DNA of 64,000 nucleotides from assembly GCF_022374875.2 (NCBI RefSeq), contig NZ_CP092427.2:5518001-5582000 (forward strand), read 5' to 3'. Below the pieces are notes generated by a model. It was not told the DNA's origin. It made no database searches and worked only from the letters and a program-made list of their open reading frames with translations. The stretch comes from Mycolicibacterium rufum. GTDB taxonomy: Bacteria; Actinomycetota; Actinomycetes; Mycobacteriales; Mycobacteriaceae. Made by a program: the position numbers and the translations under genes. Below are positions 17,126 through 29,800 of the stretch, one piece after another. How positions within the stretch are numbered: the first letter of the stretch is position 1; every line of letters starts with the position of its first letter.

Positions 17126-18438
17126 CCGGCGGCGCCGACGGTCTGGGGTACCGGCGGCGTCGACCTGCCCGCGTCGATCGACGCGACGATCTCACCGCTG
17201 CGCACCGCGACGTTCGACAACAGTGACGAGGTGAGCCCGTGGGTGTGCTCGGTGTTGCCCTGGATGTAGAGGGATCCCGCTGTCGGCGGATCGGTGATGA
17301 GCCGGTAGTCGCGCGACACCGTAGGGTGACCGTCCTGCTCGACCACGCGTGCGTGCAGGTCTCCCAGAATGCCCCGCAACGACGCGGGGGCGAAGCCGGT
17401 CGCGTAGATGACGGCGTCGCACTCCAGACGGTCGATGTCCCCGGTGGGGTGGTGCAGGATGTCGACCTCGACGCCATCATCGTCTTCTGTGGTCGCGCAG
17501 ATGCTCGATGCGCCCCGCAGGAACAGCCTCCTGTCCGCGGCGACGCGCTCGGCGTACTCGCGCGCGTAGAGATCCTCGATCAACGGCAGGTCGACCGCGG
17601 AGTAATTGGTGCTGCGGTGGTAGTTCAGCAGTTGGCGTCGTACCCGCGGGTCGGCGGAGTAGAAGTCGTCGACCGCGTCCGGATCGAAAACCCGGTTGGC
17701 GAAGGGGCTGTCGTCAGCGGGGCTGTACCCGTACTTCGCGAACACACCGTGCACCTCGACCGACGGCAGGTCGTGCAGGTAGGCGCAGACCTCGGCCGCG
17801 CTCTGGCCGGCGCCCACGACGACGAACCGGTTGTGGCGACGGCTCGGAAGGCGGTCGAGGTCATGGAGGAAACGGTGATTGTGGATCTGGCGCGCCGACT
17901 TCTCGACGCCGGGCGGCAGACGCGGCTCCAGCCCACCGGCGATCACGACGTTGCGCGCGCGCACCGTCGCCGGCCGTTCCCCGCTCACCTCCACGTGGAA
18001 GAGCCCGTCGATGTCGCGGATGGACGTGACGCGCGATCCGTAGCGGACGGAGGCCGCCACTTTGTCGGCCGCCCAAGCCAGGTAGTCGTGGAACTCGAGC
18101 CGGGTGGGGAAGAAGGTCTTGTAGTTGATGAACTCGGTGAGCCGCCCGCGTTCGGTCAGATAGTTCAGGAACGTGAAATCGCTCATCGGATTGCGCTGGG
18201 TGACGAGGTCTTTGAGGAACGATATCTGCATGGTGGCACCGGGGATCAACATGCCGGTGTGCCAACCGAACTCGGGCTTGAGTTCGACGAATTCCGCGCT
18301 CAACGGCACTGTCGCGCCCTGGTTGTGTTCATGGAGCGCCACGGCGAGCGCCAGATTGGACGGCCCGTAACCCACCCCCAGAACGTCGAGGACGCGGTGA
18401 TGTCCGTTGGTCGACGCTGCGTCGGGCGCGGTCATCAT
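17116..18438 (-). CDS. L-ornithine N5-monooxygenase (siderophore hydroxylase)
   Basis: 440 residues of the SidA/PvdA/IucD flavin monooxygenase family. The FAD-binding loop is [15 protein letters not shown] near residue 22, the NADPH-binding loop [12 protein letters not shown] near residue 210, and the C-terminal family motif YATGFAP is present. It hydroxylates the side-chain nitrogen of ornithine, supplying the hydroxy-ornithine that the NRPS codes call for at three positions. The ATG at 18438 overlaps the panD stop in ATGA, so its translation is coupled to that of the beta-alanine-forming enzyme. Expression is probably under the IdeR-like box at 18922. Lysine as substrate is less likely given the ornithine-type A domains. 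Confidence 0.92.
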   Translation of the reverse strand: MMTAPDAASTNGHHRVLDVLGVGYGPSNLALAVALHEHNQGATVPLSAEFVELKPEFGWHTGMLIPGATMQISFLKDLVTQRNPMSDFTFLNYLTERGRLTEFINYKTFFPTRLEFHDYLAWAADKVAASVRYGSRVTSIRDIDGLFHVEVSGERPATVRARNVVIAGGLEPRLPPGVEKSARQIHNHRFLHDLDRLPSRRHNRFVVVGAGQSAAEVCAYLHDLPSVEVHGVFAKYGYSPADDSPFANRVFDPDAVDDFYSADPRVRRQLLNYHRSTNYSAVDLPLIEDLYAREYAERVAADRRLFLRGASSICATTEDDDGVEVDILHHPTGDIDRLECDAVIYATGFAPASLRGILGDLHARVVEQDGHPTVSRDYRLITDPPTAGSLYIQGNTEHTHGLTSSLLSNVAVRSGEIVASIDAGRSTPPVPQTVGAAGYS

Positions 18439-18842
18439 GCTCCTGCCCACTGGTCGACGGCGCCGGGCACCGGCTGTGACGGGTCGGCGCCGAGCGCGAC
18501 GATCCGGTTGTCGGCGTCGACGTGGACCACCCTGGCGCGGTGCGCCGCGCGTTCGGCCTCATCGACGATCACGAAGGACATGATGATCACGAGGTTGCCT
18601 GGCGAGACGAGATGTGCTGCAGCGCCGTTGATCCCGATCACGCCGGTACCCGGGGCGCCGGTGATGGCGTAGGTGGTCAGACGGGCGCCGGTGGTGACAT
18701 CGACCACGTGCACCAGCTCGCCCTCGAGGATGCCCGCCGCCGACATCAGCGCGGCATCGATGGTCACGGAGCCGACGTAGTGCAGGTCGGCCTGGGTCAC
18801 GGTGGCTCGGTGGATCTTGCCCCCGAGCAGTGTTCGATGCAT
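18435..18842 (-). CDS. panD: Aspartate 1-decarboxylase paralogue (PanD) in the siderophore operon
   Basis: 135 residues, the normal PanD proenzyme length. The self-cleavage site Gly24-Ser25 (HYVGSVTID), which generates the pyruvoyl cofactor, is intact, as are Lys9, Arg54 and Tyr58. It decarboxylates aspartate to beta-alanine. PanD normally serves pantothenate synthesis; here it is transcribed from an IdeR-like box and coupled by ATGA to the ornithine hydroxylase. The NRPS has a module with a beta-alanine code, so its likely job is to supply the siderophore rather than CoA. Whether a second panD lies with panC elsewhere in the genome cannot be seen here. Confidence 0.93.
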   Translation of the reverse strand: MHRTLLGGKIHRATVTQADLHYVGSVTIDAALMSAAGILEGELVHVVDVTTGARLTTYAITGAPGTGVIGINGAAAHLVSPGNLVIIMSFVIVDEAERAAHRARVVHVDADNRIVALGADPSQPVPGAVDQWAGA

Positions 18843-18921
18843 CCCGCCTCCTGGGCTCCTGCCGTCCGGCGCGGCGGTGCCGCGCGCCGCGAGGACGGCA
18901 TCGTCGATGTTGTGGAGTGAC

Positions 18922-18940
18922 TAAGCCAAGGCTAACCTAT
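18922..18940. promoter_or_regulatory. IdeR/DtxR-type iron box between panD and the siderophore-binding protein
   Basis: TAAGCCAAGGCTAACCTAT matches the 19-bp consensus TTAGGTTAGGCTAACCTAA at 14 positions, with one half-site (AGGCTAACCTA) perfect. It lies in the divergent gap, 80 bp from panD and 89 bp from the binding-protein start, so it can control both units in response to iron. Confidence 0.7.
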
Positions 18941-19028
18941 TGTATTTCAAGCGCAAGGGCTTGGGGTGCCGACAACGGCCGCGTCAAAGCCCTTGCGCGA
19001 CAGCGCTGCCAAACGAAGGGATTCGCGC

Positions 19029-20012
19029 ATGATGCTGCACCACCGGAGGAGCCCGTGGCGTTCTGCCGCTGCCGCCGTAGCGGTTCTCCTGCTCGTCGCC
19101 GCCACGCTCGTCGGCTGCCGAGCGGAGCAGACCAGCGGCCAGGCCGGCACGGTCACGATCGCCCACAAGTTCGGGCAGACGAGGGTTCCGGCCGACCCCC
19201 AACGGGTCGTGACGGTCGGGTGGACCGATCAGGACTTCGTGCTGCCCCTCGGCGTCGTGCCGGTCAGCACGCGAGAGTTCTTCACGGAGTACAACGGGTA
19301 CCCCTGGGTGAAGGCGGCGACCGACGGTAAGGGGGTCACCACCTGGGGAGCCGACACCATCGACTTCGAGGCCATCGCCGCGCAGAAGCCCGATCTGATC
19401 TTCGCGATCTACGAGACGATCGATCGGCAGACCTACGACCGGCTGTCCCAGATCGCTCCCACAGTGATCCAGTCGGGCGACTATGCCGACGAAGAGACAC
19501 CGTGGGACGTGCAACTGCTCACCACCGGCACGGCGCTGGGCAAGCGGGAGCTGGCCGAGCAGCTCGTCGACGAGGTCAAGCGCAGAATCACCGAGGCGCG
19601 CCAGGCGAATCCGGAGTTCGAGGGCAAGACCCTGGTCGTCGACTTCGGCCCGGAAAGCGGCGGTCACTACCTGTTGCCCGAGAAGGATCCGCGGCGGGCG
19701 CTGTTCACCGCGCTGGGGTTCCAGACCCAGGACGTCGACGGCGACGTGAGTGAGGAGAGGCTCGACCTGCTCGATCGCGACGTGCTCTTCGTCAACGGCG
19801 CGACCGAAGCGCAGATGCTGACGTCGCCCGCGTTCGCCCGGTTGGGGGTGGTGCGTGACGGTCGGACGCTGTACACGACGTTCGAGTCCAACCTCAGCGG
19901 CGCCCTGACCTACAGCGGCCCCGACGCGTTGCTCTACGCGCTGGATGTACTGACGCCGCAACTGGCCAACGCCCTCAACGGTCGGCCGGTCGCGGATCTG
20001 GCCAACGCCTGA
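19029..20012 (+). CDS. Ferric-siderophore ABC transporter substrate-binding lipoprotein
   Basis: 327 residues. A lipoprotein signal with lipobox LVGC precedes a FepB/FhuD-type fold ([50 protein letters not shown]). It would capture ferri-exochelin outside the membrane and deliver it to the FepD/FepG-like permeases encoded at 49690-51767. The first ATG of the tandem at 19029 is used, with GAAGGGA upstream. It is divergent from panD across the iron box. The last 38 bp overlap the convergent 3' end of the NRPS gene. Confidence 0.9.
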   Translation: MMLHHRRSPWRSAAAAVAVLLLVAATLVGCRAEQTSGQAGTVTIAHKFGQTRVPADPQRVVTVGWTDQDFVLPLGVVPVSTREFFTEYNGYPWVKAATDGKGVTTWGADTIDFEAIAAQKPDLIFAIYETIDRQTYDRLSQIAPTVIQSGDYADEETPWDVQLLTTGTALGKRELAEQLVDEVKRRITEARQANPEFEGKTLVVDFGPESGGHYLLPEKDPRRALFTALGFQTQDVDGDVSEERLDLLDRDVLFVNGATEAQMLTSPAFARLGVVRDGRTLYTTFESNLSGALTYSGPDALLYALDVLTPQLANALNGRPVADLANA

Positions 20013-23000
20013 GCTCCTCGACCAGCAGGGGGGCGAACGTATCGAGCGCCTCGGTGTCCATCAGCTCGGAGTGCCTGCACCCGACGGAGACCACCCGCAG
20101 CGCTCCGCCGACGTGCGTTCGCCACCCCTGCGAGGCCACCCCCCGCAGATTCATCTCCAGGCGCGTGGCATCGACGAACCAGACGTCCCCGTCGTAGCGT
20201 CCGTAGTCCGCCGACGCGGTGAGCCGCTCCGAGGCGAGATAGTTCTCGATCACCACCTCGATCTGCCTGTCGTCGAGAACGGCGATCGCGTCGTCGCTGG
20301 CCCGGACGAGAGCCACCGCGTCGCGGACGCCGATACGCCCCGGGGCGGTGAAGCCCATCTCGCGCAACAACTCTGCGAGGACGCGTTCGGTGTCGAAGCC
20401 CGCCTCCGTGCTCGTGGCGATGTCCTCGGCGACGTCAACACGGGCGTCGAGCATGCCGACGAAGCCGACGTCGCGGCCCCGCCCACGCAGCACGCGGGCG
20501 AGCATGAACGCCACCGAACCACCGAACGACCACCCGAGCAGGCGCAGGGGTCCGGTCGGGGCGGTGTCCGTCACCAGGTCGGCGTAATGCTCGGCCAGGG
20601 CGTCGAGGGTCGCCGGTTGCGGTGAGCCGGAGAAGGTGGGTGCCTGCAGCGCGTAGAGCGGAATGTCCTCGGGCAGATATCGTTTCAGCGCGGCGAACTG
20701 CCAGCCTAGTCCGCTCGCGGGGGCCAGGCAGAACAGCGGTGGTGCGGTGCCCTCCTGCCGCAGCGCCAGCACGGGTGCGAGACCATCGGCGGCGTCGTCG
20801 GCGTGCGAGGTCAGCCGGGCGGCGATCTGGGCGACGGTCGGTGTCGTCATCAGCGTGGTGATCGACAGGTCGGCGTCGAACTCCCGGCGGATGGCACTCG
20901 CCGCGCGAATCAGCAGCACCGAATGTCCTCCCATCGCGAAGAAGTCGGCGTCGACGTCGGCCACCTCGCTGCCCAGCAGCTCGCCGAAGATCCGGCACAA
21001 CCGCTGCTCGACATCGCCGTCGGGTGGGCGTCCGGTCGTTGCGGTCGGCCCCGCCGCCGGGAGGGCACGGCGGTCGAGCTTTCCGCTGGGGGTCACCGGA
21101 AACGACGCGAGTTCGACGAAGTGAGTCGGGACCATCGGGAGCGGGAGATGCCGCGCCGTGTGCCCGCGCAGCGTCTCGGCGCCGGGCCGCCCCGTGGGGA
21201 GGTAGTAGGCGACGAGGTGATCGCCGCTGACCACGACGCGAGTGGACGCGACGCCCGGATGGGCGGTGACGACGGCCTCGATCTCGGCGGGTTCGATACG
21301 GATGCCGCGCAACTTGATCTGGTCGTCGGTGCGGCCGAGGTAGTCGAGGACGAAAGTGCCGGCGGGGGCGGGGCGCCAGCGGACGAGATCGCCGGTGCGG
21401 TACATCCGGGAGCCGGCGCGGAACGGATCGGCGACGAAGCGGTTCGCGGTCAGGCCGTGGCGGTGCAGGTAGCCGTCGGCGAGTTGGACGCCGCCGAGAT
21501 AGAGCTCACCGGCCGTGGCATCGGGCACGGGGTGCAGGTAGTCGTCGAGCACATAGCAGGTGACATTCCAGCCGGGCGTGCCGAGCGCGACGGGCCCGCT
21601 GCCGGCGGTCCAGCCCAGGACGTCGACGGCGGCTTCGGTGGGTCCGTAGAGGTTGTGCAGCGGGGTGTCGGGGAAGGTGGCTGTGAATCGCCGGACCAGT
21701 TCGGCGCTCAGTGCCTCGCCGCCGACGGTGACGCGGGTCAGCGAGGTGCAGGAACTCGCGGCGGGTTCGTCGAGGAACACCTCGAGCATCGAGGGGACGA
21801 AGTCGACGGCCGTGATGTGCTGTCGGACAACGATGTCGGCGAGGTAGGCCGGGTCACGGTGCCCGCCGGGGCGCGCGATGACCGCCGTGGCCCCGGCGTG
21901 CAGCGGCCAGAACACCTCCCAGACCGAGGTGTCGAAGCTGATCGGGGTCTTGACCAGCATGCGGTCGGTGGTGTCGAGCGGATAGGCGTGCTGCAGCCAG
22001 CTGATGCGATTGACGATGCCGGCGTGGGGGACCGCCACACCTTTGGGCACACCGGTGGTTCCGGAGGTGTAGAGCACGTAGGCCCAGCATGCCGGGTCGA
22101 CCTGAGGGAGCGGCGCGGGCGCCGGATCCGTTCGCGCAGCGACGATGTCGCCGGGATCGTCGAGGACGGCGGTGGGCGCGGCATCGGCGATCATGTGGTC
22201 GAGACGTTCGGACGGGTACTCGGGGTCCAGGGGCAGGAACGCCGCGCCGGTCTTGGTGATTGCCAGCAGCGCCACGACGAGCTCGACGGATCGGGGGAGT
22301 CGGACGCCGACCACGGCGCCCGGTCCTGCGTCCGCGTGCAGCAGACGGGCCGCGAGCCGGTCGGACCACGCGTCGAGTTCGGCGTAGGTCAGCTCGGCGT
22401 CGTCGTCGCTCAGCGCGCACTGCTGCGGGGTCCGCCGCGCCTGGGCGGACACCAGGTCCGCCAGGCTCGTCCCCGGGACCGGATGACCGGTGTCGTTGCG
22501 GCGACCGACCACCGAGATCCGTTCCTGCGCCGACAGCATCGTGAGGTCACCGACGCGTGTCCCGGCGTCGGCGGCCACCGCGTCGAACACCCTGACCAGC
22601 CGCTCGGAGAGCGCCTGCACCGACGCGCGATCGAACAGATCGGCGCTGTACTCGACCATCACGACGGCCGTCCCCCTGCCCGGGTGGTCGATCACGGTGA
22701 AGCCCAGATCGAACATGGCGGTGTGCACGGGTGTCTCGTGCCAGGTGACGGGCAGACCGAGCAGCGTCGTGTCGTCGTCGTCGCGGCGGTGGTAGCCGAG
22801 GAAGACGTTGAACAGTGGGTTGCGGCCGGTGACCCGGGGCGGGTTGAGTGCTTCGACGACCCGGTCGAAGGGCAGGTCGGCGTGGCCGAACGCCGCGAGG
22901 TCGGCGCCGCGGACGCGGGTGAGCAGTTCGGCGAAGGTGGGATTGCCGGTGAGGTCGGCGCGCAGGACGACCGTGTTGACGAACAACCCGACGGCGTCGG

Positions 23001-23870
23001 CGAGGACCGCCTCGTCGCGGCCGGCGACCGGGGTGCCCGTCGTGATGTCGGTGCCCGCGCCGAGCCGGTGCAGCAGTGCCGCGACCGCGGCGTGCAGCAC
23101 CATCAGCATGCTGGCCTGGTGCGCGCCGGCCAGGTCGCGAAGCGCCGCAGCGGTTTTCGTGGACATCTCGACGGACACGGTGCCGCCGGCGCCGGTGGGC
23201 TGCGCGGGACGTGGCCGGTCGGTCGGCAGCGGCACTTCGTCCGGTGCATCGCGCAGGGCGTCGATCCAGAACGCGCGCTGGTCGTCACCGACGGTGGCCA
23301 GTAGGTCGTGGTGCCAGGCCGTGTAATCGGTGTACTGCACGGGCAGCGGATCCCAGCGCGGTGGTCGCTGGTCGCGTCGGGTGCGGTATGCGTGGTCGAG
23401 ATCGCGCAGCAGCGGCGCGTCGGACCATTCATCGGTGGCGATGTGGTTCAGCAGCAGCACGACCGTCGTCGCGCCGTCGTCGCGGCGGATCACCGTGGCC
23501 CGCAGCGGGATCTCGGCGGCGAGGTCGAAGCGGTGAGCCACCGATGCCGCGATGTGGTCGTCGACCTCCGATGCGGCGCCGTCGACGACCTCGACGGGAA
23601 CGGCTGTCCCGGCGGGCAGCACGTGCTGGGTGAACCCGTCGTGTTCGGGGAACACCGTGCGCAGCGTTTCGTGGCGGTCGGCCACGTCGGCGAGGGCGCG
23701 CACGAACGCGTCGACGTCGAACCCGTCGGCGACGGTGAAGACCAGCGGGTAGTTGTAGGCCACCCCGGTCTCGGCGAGGCGGTCGAGCACCAGCATGCGT
23801 TCCTGGGCCGAGGACACCGGCATCCTCTCCGGACGTCGGCGCGCCGTCAGCGGTGGGCGCGACGTAACCG
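19975..23870 (-). other. NRPS module 6 and terminal thioesterase: C-A-T-TE, substrate not assigned
   Basis: The C6 motif is NHIATDEWS (active His 6375 kept; the first His is Asn and Gly is Glu). The A-domain positions read D-T-W-D-T-G-L-V-D-K, which I cannot match to a known code. T6 has GGHS at 7216. The TE spans about residues 7263-7527 with GWSFGG and a late His in CRHSE. Exochelin MS has only five residues, so this module is in excess. Confidence 0.75.
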
Positions 23871-26800
23871 GGTGCGCCGCGCCCGCCAGGTGGGCGGCCA
23901 GCAGCGCCACCGTCGGGTGGTCGAACACCTCGCGCAGCGACAGGTCCACCCCGAACACCGTGCGCACCTGGTTGATCAGCCGGATGCTCGAGAGTGAATG
24001 TCCGCCCAGCGCGAAGAAATCCGCGTCCACGCCGGTCACCTCGACACCGAGTATCTCGGCGAACACGGCGCACAGCGTGTGCTCTGCGGGTGAGGTGGGC
24101 TCCCGTCCGGTGTCACCGTCGGGCTCGACATCGGGCAACGCGCGCACGTCCAGCTTACCGTTGTCGGTCAGTGGAACCGCGTCGATGACCCCGATCGCCG
24201 ACGGCACCATGTAGGACGGGAGGGTGGCCTCGAGATGGCGGCGAACCTGCACGCGCACCTCGTCGCCGGCAGGGTGTCCCGACGGCACGACGTAGGCCAC
24301 CAACCGGTGTGCCCCGGCCGCTTCCGGGTCGGGGACGGCGATCACCGCGGCCTGTGCCACGGCGGGGTGGGTGCGCAGCGCGGTCTCGACGTCGCCCGGT
24401 TCCACCCGGTAGCCACGGATCTTCACCTGATCGTCGGATCTGCCGAGGAAGTCCAGATTCCCGTCGGGTCTGCGGACGACGACGTCCCCGGTGCGGTACA
24501 TCCTGGCGTCGTGCGGTGTTCCGGTGCGGAACGGGTCGGCGACGAAACGTGCCGCGGTCAGCCCCGGCCGGCCGAGATAGCCGTGGGCCAGTCCCGCCCC
24601 GGCGATGTAGAGTTCGCCGGCCACGCCGTCGGGAACCGGCCGCAGCCAGGAATCGAGGATGTGCGCGGTGGTGTTCCAGATCGGTTGTCCGACGGTCGGT
24701 GTGGCGCTGTCGTCGGTGCCGCCGCCCAGGGTGTTGATGGTGTACTCGGTGGGGCCGTACAGGTTGTATCCGTAGCTGCTGTCGTTGTCGCGCAGGCGGT
24801 TCCACACCGCCGGTGACACCGCCTCACCGCCGAGCAGCACCAGGGCCGGGGGATGGGGCGGGTCAAGCAGCCCCTGCTCGAACAGCAGCCCCGCGTAGGT
24901 CGGGGTCACGTTGACGACATCGATCTCCTGGTCGTGGCAGTACGCGACCAGCGCGTGGGCGTCGCGGCGCAGCTCCTCGTCGCAGATGTGCACCTCGTGG
25001 CCCTCGATCAGCCACAGCAGCTCCTCCCACGACATGTCGAACGAGAACGACACGGTGTGCGCCACGCGTAACCGGCGGTCGCCGGCTCTGGCGATCGCCG
25101 GAGCGAAGATCGCCTCGCGGTGGTTCAGATGCATGTTCGTCAGGCCGCGGTGAGGCGTGACCACGCCCTTGGGGGTGCCGGTGGAGCCGGAGGTGTAGAT
25201 CACATAGGCCGGCTCGTCGGCGGTCGGCGAGAAGCCGTCCCAGTCCGGCGGTGCGGCAGCGTCGTTCGCGGCGACGGCGTCGTCGATGACCGTCAGCGGC
25301 CGCGCGGGCGCGAGCACCCCGATGCGGGCCGTCGTCGCAGTCGTGGTCAGGATGCGGGCGGGCCGGGCGTCGTCGAGCATCACGGCCAGCCGGTCGTCGG
25401 GGTAGTCGAGTTCGAGCGGCAGATAGGCGGCGCCGGCACGCAGCACCGCGAACAGCGCGACCACCGCGTCGATCGAGCGCGGAACGGCCAGCGCCACCGT
25501 CGATCGCGCGCCGATTCCGCTGTCGCGCAGCGTCCAGGCCAGTGCGTCGACCCGGTGCTGCAGCTCTCCGTAGGTGAGGCGGTGTTCTCCGCACACCAGG
25601 GCGGTCAGGGCCGGGGTGTGCGCCGCCCGCTCGGCGAGCAGGTCGGTGACGGTGACGTCGGGCAGCGGCCGGAAGGTGGCCTCGCGCAGCGTCTGCAGCG
25701 CGGCCTCCTCGTCCGGCAGTACCACGGGGATGCTGCCCAGCCGGTCGGTGCCGCGAGCGAGACTCAGCTGTTCGAGGAGGTGCTGCAGGCGGTCGAGCAA
25801 CCGCTGGGCGTGGGCGCGCTCGACCACGTCGGGCCGGTATTCGAGCTTGACCCACAACCGGCGACCGGGGGAGGCCACCCACGTCAGCGGATAGTGGGAG
25901 GCGTCCACCGAGTCGTGGCCGACGATGCCGTGCTCGGTCTCGAGGTCGGTGAAGGTGTCATCGTCGAGGAAGTTCTGCAGCACGTACAGGCTGTCGAACA
26001 ACGGGGTGTTGCCGGTGAAGGCGTCGCCGCTGCGGCGGGTGGCACTGAGCGCGCGCTGGATGTCGCCGAGTCCGAGGTACTCGTGGTCCATGAGCGCGAG
26101 GCGGTCGGACTGCACCGCGACGACGGTGTCGGCGAGGCTGCGCTGCGGCGCCAGCCTGACCCGGGTGGGCACCGTGTTGAGGAACAGACCGATGACGTCG
26201 GAGATGCCGTCGACGTCGGTCGGTCGACCGGCGACGGTGGATCCGAAAACCACGTCGTCACGCCCGGTTTCGTAGCCGATGACCATCGCGAGTGCGGTGC
26301 TGATCACCGCGTTGAGCGTCACGCCGCACTCGCGGGCGCGCGCTTTCAACGCGGCCGTCTGGTCCACGGAGAGCAGGAAGTCCAGCCGCAACGCCAACGT
26401 CGGCTCGGTGCCGACGGCGGAGGGCACCAGCAGCGATGGTGCGTCCAGGCCGGCCAGCGCCTCGGCCCATCGGCGCGCCGACGCATCGGTGTCGCGGTCG
26501 GCCAACCATGCGAGGTAGTCGGTGAACTGCGCGGACGGTGGCGACACCGTTGCCGTCTCGCCGCGGCGCGCGGCGGCGTACTCGGCGAACAGTTCGCGCA
26601 GGAGTTGCTCCCGCGACCACCCGTCGAGCAGCAGGAAGTGGTAGCTGAAGATCAGTCGGTCGTGCCCGGGCGTGCGGACCACGGTGAAGCGGGCCAGCGG
26701 TGCGCTCGAAAGGTCGAAGGTCCGCCGTCTGTCGGCCGCGGTCAGCCGGTCGAGTTCGCCGGCGATCGACGGGTGGTCGGTGAGATCGACGACATCGACG

Positions 26801-29800
26801 TCCACCGTGGGGTCGACGGCGATCGCCGCGACCGGCTGGGGTATACCGTCGGCCCAGAACGCCGAGCGCAGAACGGGATTGCGGTGCATCACCGCGGAGT
26901 AGGCGGTGCGCAGCGCGTCGGCGTCGATCGGCTCGGCGACGTCGAACACGTTCTGCACGATGTAGACCGCCGCGGGCGAATAGCGTGCCTGGAAGTACAC
27001 ACCCTGCTGCAGCGGCGACAGCGGCCAGATCGTCTCGACTGGGGTCCGCACCGCGGCCAGCACCGCATCGATGTGGTGCTGTTCCACCGCGACCAGCGGC
27101 AGATCCGACGGTGTCAGTGTCGGCGCCGTGGCCCCGGCGAGCGTTCCCATCTCGCGCAGGACGGCGGCCCAGTGGTCACCGAGGTCGGCGACGGCGCGCT
27201 CGGACAGTTCCCCGTCGGCGTAGGTCAGCACCGCCCTCAGCCGTGGTCCGTCGGGGGTGTCGTCGCAGTGGGCGTTGATCTCCAGCAGGTACGGCGTGCC
27301 GAGGTCCGGATCGGGCGCCACGCGCAGGGCAGCGGCTTCGGGTGCGGACTGCCAGTCGCCGGCGTCGCCGGAGGGCACGCGTCCGAGATAGTTGAACAGC
27401 AACTGCGGTGACGGCAACCGGCCCAGCGCGCCGGCGGTCCGCGAATTGCAGTAGCGCAGCAGGCCGAAGCCGACTCCGCCGTCGGCGCCCGCGCGCACCG
27501 CTTCCTTGACACCAGCCAGCGCCGTGAGGAGCGCGTGCCCGGTGGCCGGCGCGCAGGGCACCCGCACCGGCGCGATCGCGGTGAACCATCCGACGGTGCG
27601 GGATAGGTCGAACTGCTCACCCCACCGGTCGCGGCCGTGCCGCTCCAGATCGAGGACCAGCGGCGCGTCGGGTGAGGCGCCCGATGCCTGTCGCCACCGC
27701 GCCACCGCGACCGACAGAGCGGCCACGAGGGTTTCGGTGACGTCGGCGTGGGCCAAGGCGGGAATGTCGGTGAGCAGGGGCACGGTGTCGGCGACGTCCA
27801 GGGTCACCTCGTGGTCGCGCGTGGCCCCGACGGTCAGCGCGACGGCGGTCGAGTGCGGATTGAGTTCCCCGCCCGGCGCGAGCGTGGCCGCCCAGTGCTC
27901 GAATTCCGCCAGACGTGCTGCCTGCTGGGCGTTGTCGTGGATCGCCCGTGCGTAGGTGCGGTAGGACGTCGGGGGTGCGACGACGGAACCGCCTTGTGCA
28001 CACGCGTCGGCCAGATCCTCGATCAGGATGCGCCACGACACCGCGTCCACCGCGAGGTGATGGATGACCAGGATCAGCCGGCCCTGATGGTGCGGGCCGC
28101 GGTCCAGCCAGACGGCCTGAAGCACGCGTCCGGCGTCGGGGTCGAGGCGGTCGGCCGCGGCGTCGGATTCCACCCCGATCGTCTCGGCGAGCTGGTCGTC
28201 GGTGAAGGCGCCGGCGTCGACGCGCGTCATCGACACCGGCACCGACGGCACGGTTTCGAGTGACCACAGGCTGGGGATCGGCCGCAGCAGCCGCATTCGC
28301 AGCGCGTCGTGACGGTCGACGATCGCGGTCAGGGCGGCTTGCAGCGTCGCGGCGGTCAGACCGGCCGGGGTGCGCAGCACCTCGGCCTGGTTGAACCGGC
28401 GGACGGTGCCGCCGAGTTCGGCCTGGCGCAACACGATCGGCGTCGGGGGCACCTCGCCCGGCTCCCTGCCAGGATCGGACGCGGCGGCCGTCGGCGCTTC
28501 CGCGGTGACGAGTTCGGCGAGCGCGGTCGGGGTGCGCGCGGCGAACACCTGCTGCGGGGTGAGCTGCCATCCTGCCCGGCGGGCGCGGTTGACGAGCTGG
28601 ATGGCCACGATGCTGTCGCCCCCGGCGGTGAAGAAGTCGTCGTCGACACCGACCGGGATACGCAGGATCTCGCTGCACAGCTCGGCGAGCCGGGCGGCGA
28701 CGCCGGCGTCGCGCGGCGGTGGGGCGGCGGGCTGCTGCGAAGGGGGAGCGGGAAGCGCCGCCCGGTCCAGCTTTCCGTTGACCGTCAAGGGCAGTGCCTC
28801 CAGTGTCACGACGGTTGCGGGCACCATGTAGCCCGGAACATGGTGAGCCAATTGCTGTTTGATCGAGGACGCAGCCATCGGCCGGTCAGCGACCACGTAG
28901 CCGACCAGCGTGCTGCGTCCGGCATCGTCGGTGCGCACGGCGGCGGCCGCGTTGCGCACCCCCGGCAGGGCGGCCATCGCCGCCTCCACCTCGCCGAGCT
29001 CGATGCGATAACCCCGCACCTTGACCTGCTGATCGGAACGCCCGACGTACACCAGGTCACCGGACTCCGTCCACATCGCGGTGTCACCGCTGCGATACAG
29101 GCGCTCGCCGGTCGCGTCGAAGGGGTTGGCGACGAATCGGGTCGCGGTCAGCCCGGCCCGTCCGACGTAGCCGCGCGTCACCTGCCCACCCGCGACGTAG
29201 ATCTCGCCCACCACACCGATCGGTACCGGGCGCAGGCGGTCGTCGAGCAGGTGGATCGCCAGGCCGGGAAGCGGCCCCCCGATGACGCTCTCTCCGCGCC
29301 GGGCCGCGTCGCGCGGCTCCAGCGGCCGGTACGACACGTGCACGCAGGTCTCGGTGATGCCGTACATGTTGACCAGCTGCGGCGATGAGGCATGGCGGTC
29401 CAACCAGTCGCCCAGCCGCGCGGGTTCCAGCGCCTCGCCGCCGAAGATCACCCAGCGCAGCGCCAACGCGGGCGCCAGGCGCCGGTCCGCCTCGGCGAGC
29501 GGGTAGAACGCCGACGGCGTCTGGTTGAGCACGGTGACGCGCTCGGCCTCCAGCAGCCGCACGAAGCGGTCGGGATCGCGGGCGTCGGCGGTGTCGACGA
29601 GCACCAGCCGGCCGCCGTGCAGCAGAGCGCCCCACAACTCCCACACGGAGAAGTCGAACGCTGCGGAGTGGAACATCGTCCAGACGTCGTCGGGGGAGAA
29701 GCCGAACAGGTCGGTGGCGCCGGCGAACAGTGCACCGACGTTGCGGTGACTGACCGCCACGCCCTTGGGTGTGCCGGTCGATCCCGAGGTGTAGATGACG

